NCBI GenBank assembly: GCA_016789405.1
Contig: JAEUPQ010000026.1
Span: 248,001 to 312,000 of the forward strand
Direction of reading: 5' to 3'
Origin: Lysobacteraceae bacterium
GTDB lineage: Bacteria; Pseudomonadota; Gammaproteobacteria; Xanthomonadales; Xanthomonadaceae
Length of the DNA stretch: 64,000 nt
Under the pieces are notes generated by a model. That model saw only the letters and a program-made list of their open reading frames with translations, had not been told where the DNA came from and did no database searches. The translations under genes were made by a program, and so were the position numbers. Below are positions 60,212 through 64,000 of this stretch, one piece after another. Numbering within the stretch: position 1 is the stretch's first letter; every line of letters starts with the position of its first letter.

Positions 60212-63200
60212 ATGTTCGAATTCTTCCGGTTCGAGCTGCGCCAGCAGCTCCGGTCGCCGCTGCTGTGGCTTATGGGCGGGCTGTTCGCCTTCATTGCCGG
60301 CGCTGCCGCGTCGCTGGACTCGATCCAACTCGGAGGTGCCATCGGCAATGTGCATCGCAACGCGCCAGCAGTGATAGTGCAATGGATGGGGATCATGACC
60401 ATCCTGGGCATGTTCTTCGTTGCGATGGCGGTCAACAGCGCACTGCTGCGCGATCACGAACAGGGAGTGGCGGATCTCATCTTCGCCAGTCCCATTCGCA
60501 GGCGCGATTACGTATTCGGACGAATCGCAGCTGCGATGGTCACTTGTGCAGGCATCTACTTCGCCATCCTTGCGGCGGTGTTCCTCGCGCAGTTCATGCC
60601 ATGGATCCAGCCGGAACAGTTGGGCCCTATCAGGCTCCAGCCGTACCTTTGGACTTATGGCGTCGTGGTTCTGCCGAACATGATCTTCAGCACCGCGTTG
60701 CTGTCGCTGCTGGCGATACTCACCCGAAGTGTGTTGTCGGTTTACATCGGCGTGCTTGGCTTCATGGTGCTGATGGGAGTGAGCGCGGCGCTGCTGCAGG
60801 ATCTGGACAACATCTGGATCGCGACGATCACTGAGCCCCTGGGGGTGCGTGCTTTCGGGCGGACCATTCGTTATTGGTCCGCAGAGGAGCGAAACTCCGG
60901 CGTTCCTGCGCTCGCCGGCTACCTCCTTGCCAATCGTGCGCTATGGTTTTCCCTGTCTCTGGTGCTTCTTGCGTCCTGTTTCGCATTCTTTCGAACGGAA
61001 CGCACCGGAACTGGTCGTGGCCTGCGTCGAGTGCGCGCCCTTCAGGCGATGGAGCCGACGATGGTTCCTGTGCTCCGGGCTCTCGTGCTGCCGCATGCCG
61101 TGTCGGCGTTTTCGGTTAAAACGTCGATGGCGCAGTTCTTCCGCCAGCTGCGATTCGATACGCAGGGCGTGTTTCGCGGTATTCCCTTCATCGTGATGGT
61201 TCTGTTTGCGTTGGCGAACTTCATTGCCAGTGCGCTTCTCGCCGAGACCATGTACGAGACTTCGATCTATCCAGTGACTTCGCAGATGCTGGATGCACTG
61301 CAGGGGGCTTACAACTGGGTTCTGGTCATCATCGTGCTGTTCTACGCGGGTGAGTTGGCCGGCAAGGAGCGCGCGGCCAAGATCCACGAGGTCACTGACG
61401 CAATGCCGGTGCCTAACTGGGTGCCACTGTCCGCGAAATTCGGTGCGCTCATCGCAGTGGTCATCAGTTTTCAGTTGCTGGGCATGCTGGTCGCAATCGT
61501 GATCCAGTTGTGCAAGGGCTACACGCATTTGGAGCTTGATCTATATGCCAAGAGCATCATGCTCGACAGCATCTTTTTCGTGCTGATGGCTGGTCTTTCA
61601 TTGTCTCTGCAGGTTTTCACCAACAATAAATACCTGGGCTACGGATTGCTGCTGCTCGTGCTGGTGTTCCAGATCACGCTTGGCTCTCTGGACTTCACCC
61701 ACAACCTCTACAGCTATGCGGGTTCACCCGGCGCACCGTATTCGGACATGAACGGCTATGGCCACTTCCTCGGGCCGAAGCTCTGGTTCCAGGGCTATTG
61801 GGGACTCTTCCTGCTGGTCATGCTGCTGCTGTCTGCGGCGATGTGGGCGCGCGGTTCGGTCGGGGGCTTCGGCGAACGCCTGCGCGTGGCGCGTGCACGC
61901 CTGCGTGGCCCGCTCGGCGCCGCAACGGTATCGGCCACGCTGGCTTTCGCCGCGACCGGTGGCTGGCTGTACTGGAACACCAACGTCCGCAACGATTTCA
62001 CGTCGCCCGACGACCAGCTCGACCTGCGCGCCACCTACGAGCGCGCGTACAAGCGCTACCAGGACTTGCCGCAGCCGAAGATCATCGCCACCGAGGTGGA
62101 TGTCGACCTGCGCCCCGAAACGCAGACGATGACGGCGAAGGGAACGTACCGGGTGCGCAATCCGCATGCCACGCCAATCACCGATGTGCACATCGGCATC
62201 AGCGACGATCGCACGCTGAAGGCGATCGACCTCGGCGACGCCGAACTGGTCAAGAACGACAAGGACATGGGTTATCGCATCTACCGCCTGAAGCAGCCGA
62301 TCGCACCGGGCGCAGAGCGTACGATCTCGTTCGAGGTGAAGATCGAGCCGAACGGCATCACCAACGACATCGAGCAGACGGGCATCGTCGAGAACGGATC
62401 CTTCTTCAACAACCAGGTCTTCCCTTCGTTCGGCTACAACCAGGATGCCGAGATCCAGGATCGCAACGAACGCCGCAAGCGCGGACTCGGCGAACCGAGG
62501 CGCATGCCGAAGCTTGAAGATGAAGCCGCCCGCGCGAGCACCTATATCACGGACGACGCGGACTGGATCGACTTCCGCACGACGGTGTGCACCGCGCCCG
62601 ACCAGATCGCATTGTCGCCAGGCTACCTGCAGAAGGAGTTCGTCCGGGATGGCCGACGGTGCTTCAGCTACGCCATGGACCGTCCGATGCTCAACTTCTA
62701 TTCCTACCTGTCGGCCCGCTGGCAGGTGAAGAAGGGCATGTACAAGGATGTTCCGATCGAGATCTACTACGACGTCAAGCATCCGTACAACGTCGACCGG
62801 ATGATCGACTCCGTGAAGAAGTCGCTGGCCTATTTCGAGGCGAACTTCACGCCGTACCAGCATCGCCAGGTCCGGATCATCGAGTTCCCGCGCTACGCGT
62901 CCTTCGCGCAGTCCTTCGCCAACACGATCCCGTATTCGGAATCGATCGGCTTCATCACCGACCTGCGCGACAAGGATGCGATCGACTACGTGTTCTACGT
63001 CACCGCGCACGAGATCGCGCACCAGTGGTGGGCGCACCAGGTCATCGGCGCGAACATGCAGGGTGCCACCGTGCTGTCGGAATCGCTGTCGCAGTATTCC
63101 GCGCTGATGGTGATGGAAAAGGAGTACGGCCGGAAGACCATGCGTCGCTTCCTCAAGAACGAGCTGGATGGCTACCTGTCCGGCCGAGGCGGCGAACTTG

Positions 63201-63796
63201 TCGAGGAACTGCCGCTCTATCGCGTCGAGAACCAGCAGTACATCCACTACAGGAAGGGATCGCTCGTCTTCTATCGCCTGCGCGAAGAAATGGGCGAGGC
63301 TGCGCTGAATCGCGCGCTGAAGAAGTTCCTGCAGGACAAGGGCTACCAGCAACCGCCGTATACCAATACGAAGGAACTGCTCGACTACATCCGTGCCGAG
63401 GCCGGCCCGCAGCATGCGTCGCTGATCGCCGATCTGTTCGAGAAGATCAGCTTCTACGACAACCGCGTGGAAGAAGCGACCGCGAAGAAGCGGAAGGATG
63501 GCAAGTACGAGGTCGTGCTCGACTTGCACGCGGCCAAGCGCTATGCGGATGGCAAGGGCAAGGAAACCGCCGGCAAGCTCGACGACTGGATCGAAGTCGG
63601 TGTGTTCGCGCGCGGTCCGTCGGGCAAGGAGGAAGACGAAAGGACGCTGTATCTCCAGCGCCACCGGATCACGGCCGAGTCACCGAAGCTCACCCTGGTG
63701 GTCGATGCCGAACCTTACGAAGCCGGTTTCGATCCGTACAACAAATTGATCGACAGGGTGTCGTCGGACAACCGCAAGCGGGTGACGCTGCAGTAG
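60212..63796 (+). CDS. ABC transporter permease fused to M1-family aminopeptidase
   Basis: 1194 residues. The first half holds two sets of about six membrane helices (roughly 15-280 and 325-560). The second half (about 625-1194) is a gluzincin peptidase with an M1 N-terminal beta domain and the zinc motif His933-Glu-x-x-His937 (HEIAHQWWAHQ), with the third ligand Glu957 in SESLSQ. The YxxxR-like stretch near LVEELPLYR follows. Coupled to the ABC ATPase through a 10-base gap with AGGAG. The peptidase domain probably faces the periplasm; the substrate is unknown. The region of the second helix set is slightly AT-richer than the flanks. Confidence 0.9.
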   Translation: MFEFFRFELRQQLRSPLLWLMGGLFAFIAGAAASLDSIQLGGAIGNVHRNAPAVIVQWMGIMTILGMFFVAMAVNSALLRDHEQGVADLIFASPIRRRDYVFGRIAAAMVTCAGIYFAILAAVFLAQFMPWIQPEQLGPIRLQPYLWTYGVVVLPNMIFSTALLSLLAILTRSVLSVYIGVLGFMVLMGVSAALLQDLDNIWIATITEPLGVRAFGRTIRYWSAEERNSGVPALAGYLLANRALWFSLSLVLLASCFAFFRTERTGTGRGLRRVRALQAMEPTMVPVLRALVLPHAVSAFSVKTSMAQFFRQLRFDTQGVFRGIPFIVMVLFALANFIASALLAETMYETSIYPVTSQMLDALQGAYNWVLVIIVLFYAGELAGKERAAKIHEVTDAMPVPNWVPLSAKFGALIAVVISFQLLGMLVAIVIQLCKGYTHLELDLYAKSIMLDSIFFVLMAGLSLSLQVFTNNKYLGYGLLLLVLVFQITLGSLDFTHNLYSYAGSPGAPYSDMNGYGHFLGPKLWFQGYWGLFLLVMLLLSAAMWARGSVGGFGERLRVARARLRGPLGAATVSATLAFAATGGWLYWNTNVRNDFTSPDDQLDLRATYERAYKRYQDLPQPKIIATEVDVDLRPETQTMTAKGTYRVRNPHATPITDVHIGISDDRTLKAIDLGDAELVKNDKDMGYRIYRLKQPIAPGAERTISFEVKIEPNGITNDIEQTGIVENGSFFNNQVFPSFGYNQDAEIQDRNERRKRGLGEPRRMPKLEDEAARASTYITDDADWIDFRTTVCTAPDQIALSPGYLQKEFVRDGRRCFSYAMDRPMLNFYSYLSARWQVKKGMYKDVPIEIYYDVKHPYNVDRMIDSVKKSLAYFEANFTPYQHRQVRIIEFPRYASFAQSFANTIPYSESIGFITDLRDKDAIDYVFYVTAHEIAHQWWAHQVIGANMQGATVLSESLSQYSALMVMEKEYGRKTMRRFLKNELDGYLSGRGGELVEELPLYRVENQQYIHYRKGSLVFYRLREEMGEAALNRALKKFLQDKGYQQPPYTNTKELLDYIRAEAGPQHASLIADLFEKISFYDNRVEEATAKKRKDGKYEVVLDLHAAKRYADGKGKETAGKLDDWIEVGVFARGPSGKEEDERTLYLQRHRITAESPKLTLVVDAEPYEAGFDPYNKLIDRVSSDNRKRVTLQ

Positions 63797-63818
63797 GCGT
63801 CTGCCAGATCAGGTTCGG

Positions 63819-63857
63819 GGCGACGGCGGCGTTGCGCGGGAACCGCGCAGCGTCGCC
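63819..63857. terminator. Two-part hairpin between the permease gene and the DUF1820 gene
   Basis: Inner stem GCGCGG (63834-63839) with CCGCGC (63843-63848); outer stem GGCGACG (63819-63825) with CGTCGCC (63851-63857). It lies between convergent genes and has no T-run. Confidence 0.6.
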
Positions 63858-63876
63858 ATCGCATCGGACAAGCCGC

Positions 63877-64000
63877 TCAGCGCGGCTTTGCCGGCATCGG
63901 GAACGGGGTGACGACCTTCTCGCCGCTGGCGGCGTCGCGAATGGCGGACTGGCCTTTCTTCTCCACTTCCTCGATGCGGACGATGCTCTGCATCGGCAGG
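63877..64000 (-). CDS. DUF1820 family protein, C-terminal end (cut by window edge)
   Basis: Only the last 41 codons are present. The reading ends with PMQSIVRIEEVEKKGQ, then a loop and VVTPFPMPAKPR, which is the conserved tail of DUF1820 (about 110 residues when complete). The rest lies beyond the right edge. Function of the family is unknown; it is a small cytoplasmic protein. Confidence 0.7.
   Translation of the reverse strand, partial: LPMQSIVRIEEVEKKGQSAIRDAASGEKVVTPFPMPAKPR

Overview
The window is GC-rich DNA, densely packed with genes, from a gammaproteobacterium of the Xanthomonadaceae/Lysobacteraceae (Lysobacter/Luteimonas-like). Three lines of evidence support this. Effector proteins end in the XVIPCD tail that is recognised by the antibacterial Xanthomonadales type IV secretion system (X-T4SS). 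Gene orders are typical of the family: rdgB-hemW beside rph/yicC/gmk, and ygfB-pepP opposite TIGR02449-zapA-6S RNA-fau-EVE-rpiA. Two DUF1631 proteins are also present. No tRNA, rRNA, CRISPR array or insertion sequence was seen.

Layout. 1-6.8 kb: methionine salvage (mtnD partial, mtnB, a class II aldolase), a Tat-exported HiPIP, an amino-acid permease, a NUDIX hydrolase, a small secreted protein, the EF-P paralogue efpL, a small membrane protein and an SDR dehydrogenase. 7.2-14.6 kb: a five-gene cassette, effector - lipoprotein - effector - lipoprotein - effector. All three effectors carry a C-terminal XVIPCD and peptidoglycan-cleaving or cell-wall-binding modules. The lipoproteins are the likely immunity proteins. 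14.7-24.1 kb: housekeeping genes gmk and yicC, divergent from rph, a VOC protein, rdgB and hemW, then a DUF1631-PilZ pair and pepQ. 24.1-27.4 kb: a patch of small, poorly conserved genes, including one AT-rich gene, bounded by inverted copies of a short repeat. 27.4-36.8 kb: a Y-family DNA polymerase, a palindromic-repeat array, rpiA, an EVE protein, fau, 6S RNA with three tandem terminators, a small exported protein, zapA, a ZapB-like coiled coil, a PAS-GGDEF-EAL protein, ygfB and pepP. 36.9-40.8 kb: a flavin amine oxidase beside a ThDP-dependent 2-oxoacid decarboxylase. 41.2-44.1 kb: endonuclease V with a small partner, a NUDIX hydrolase, a FEN-type exonuclease and a nitroreductase. 44.2-51.6 kb: a second DUF1631 protein, a lone pntAA, a small protein resembling an XVIPCD, an M28 peptidase lipoprotein and a secreted 18-residue-repeat protein. 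51.7-64 kb: gpmI, envC, a four-gene GTPase/roadblock module, an S41 (CtpA-type) protease, an ABC exporter whose permease is fused to an M1 peptidase, and the end of a DUF1820 gene.

How the genes fit together. The most striking system is the X-T4SS effector/immunity cassette, which suggests contact-dependent killing of rival bacteria by wall degradation, with self-protection by periplasmic lipoproteins. The second is the MglA-like GTPase with two roadblock proteins and an unrecognised 417-residue partner, set between envC and ctpA, a place where these two genes are often neighbours. The third is the amine oxidase/decarboxylase pair, which on paper would convert an amino acid to an aldehyde by way of a 2-oxoacid. 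Secretion-machinery genes for the T4SS are not in this window.
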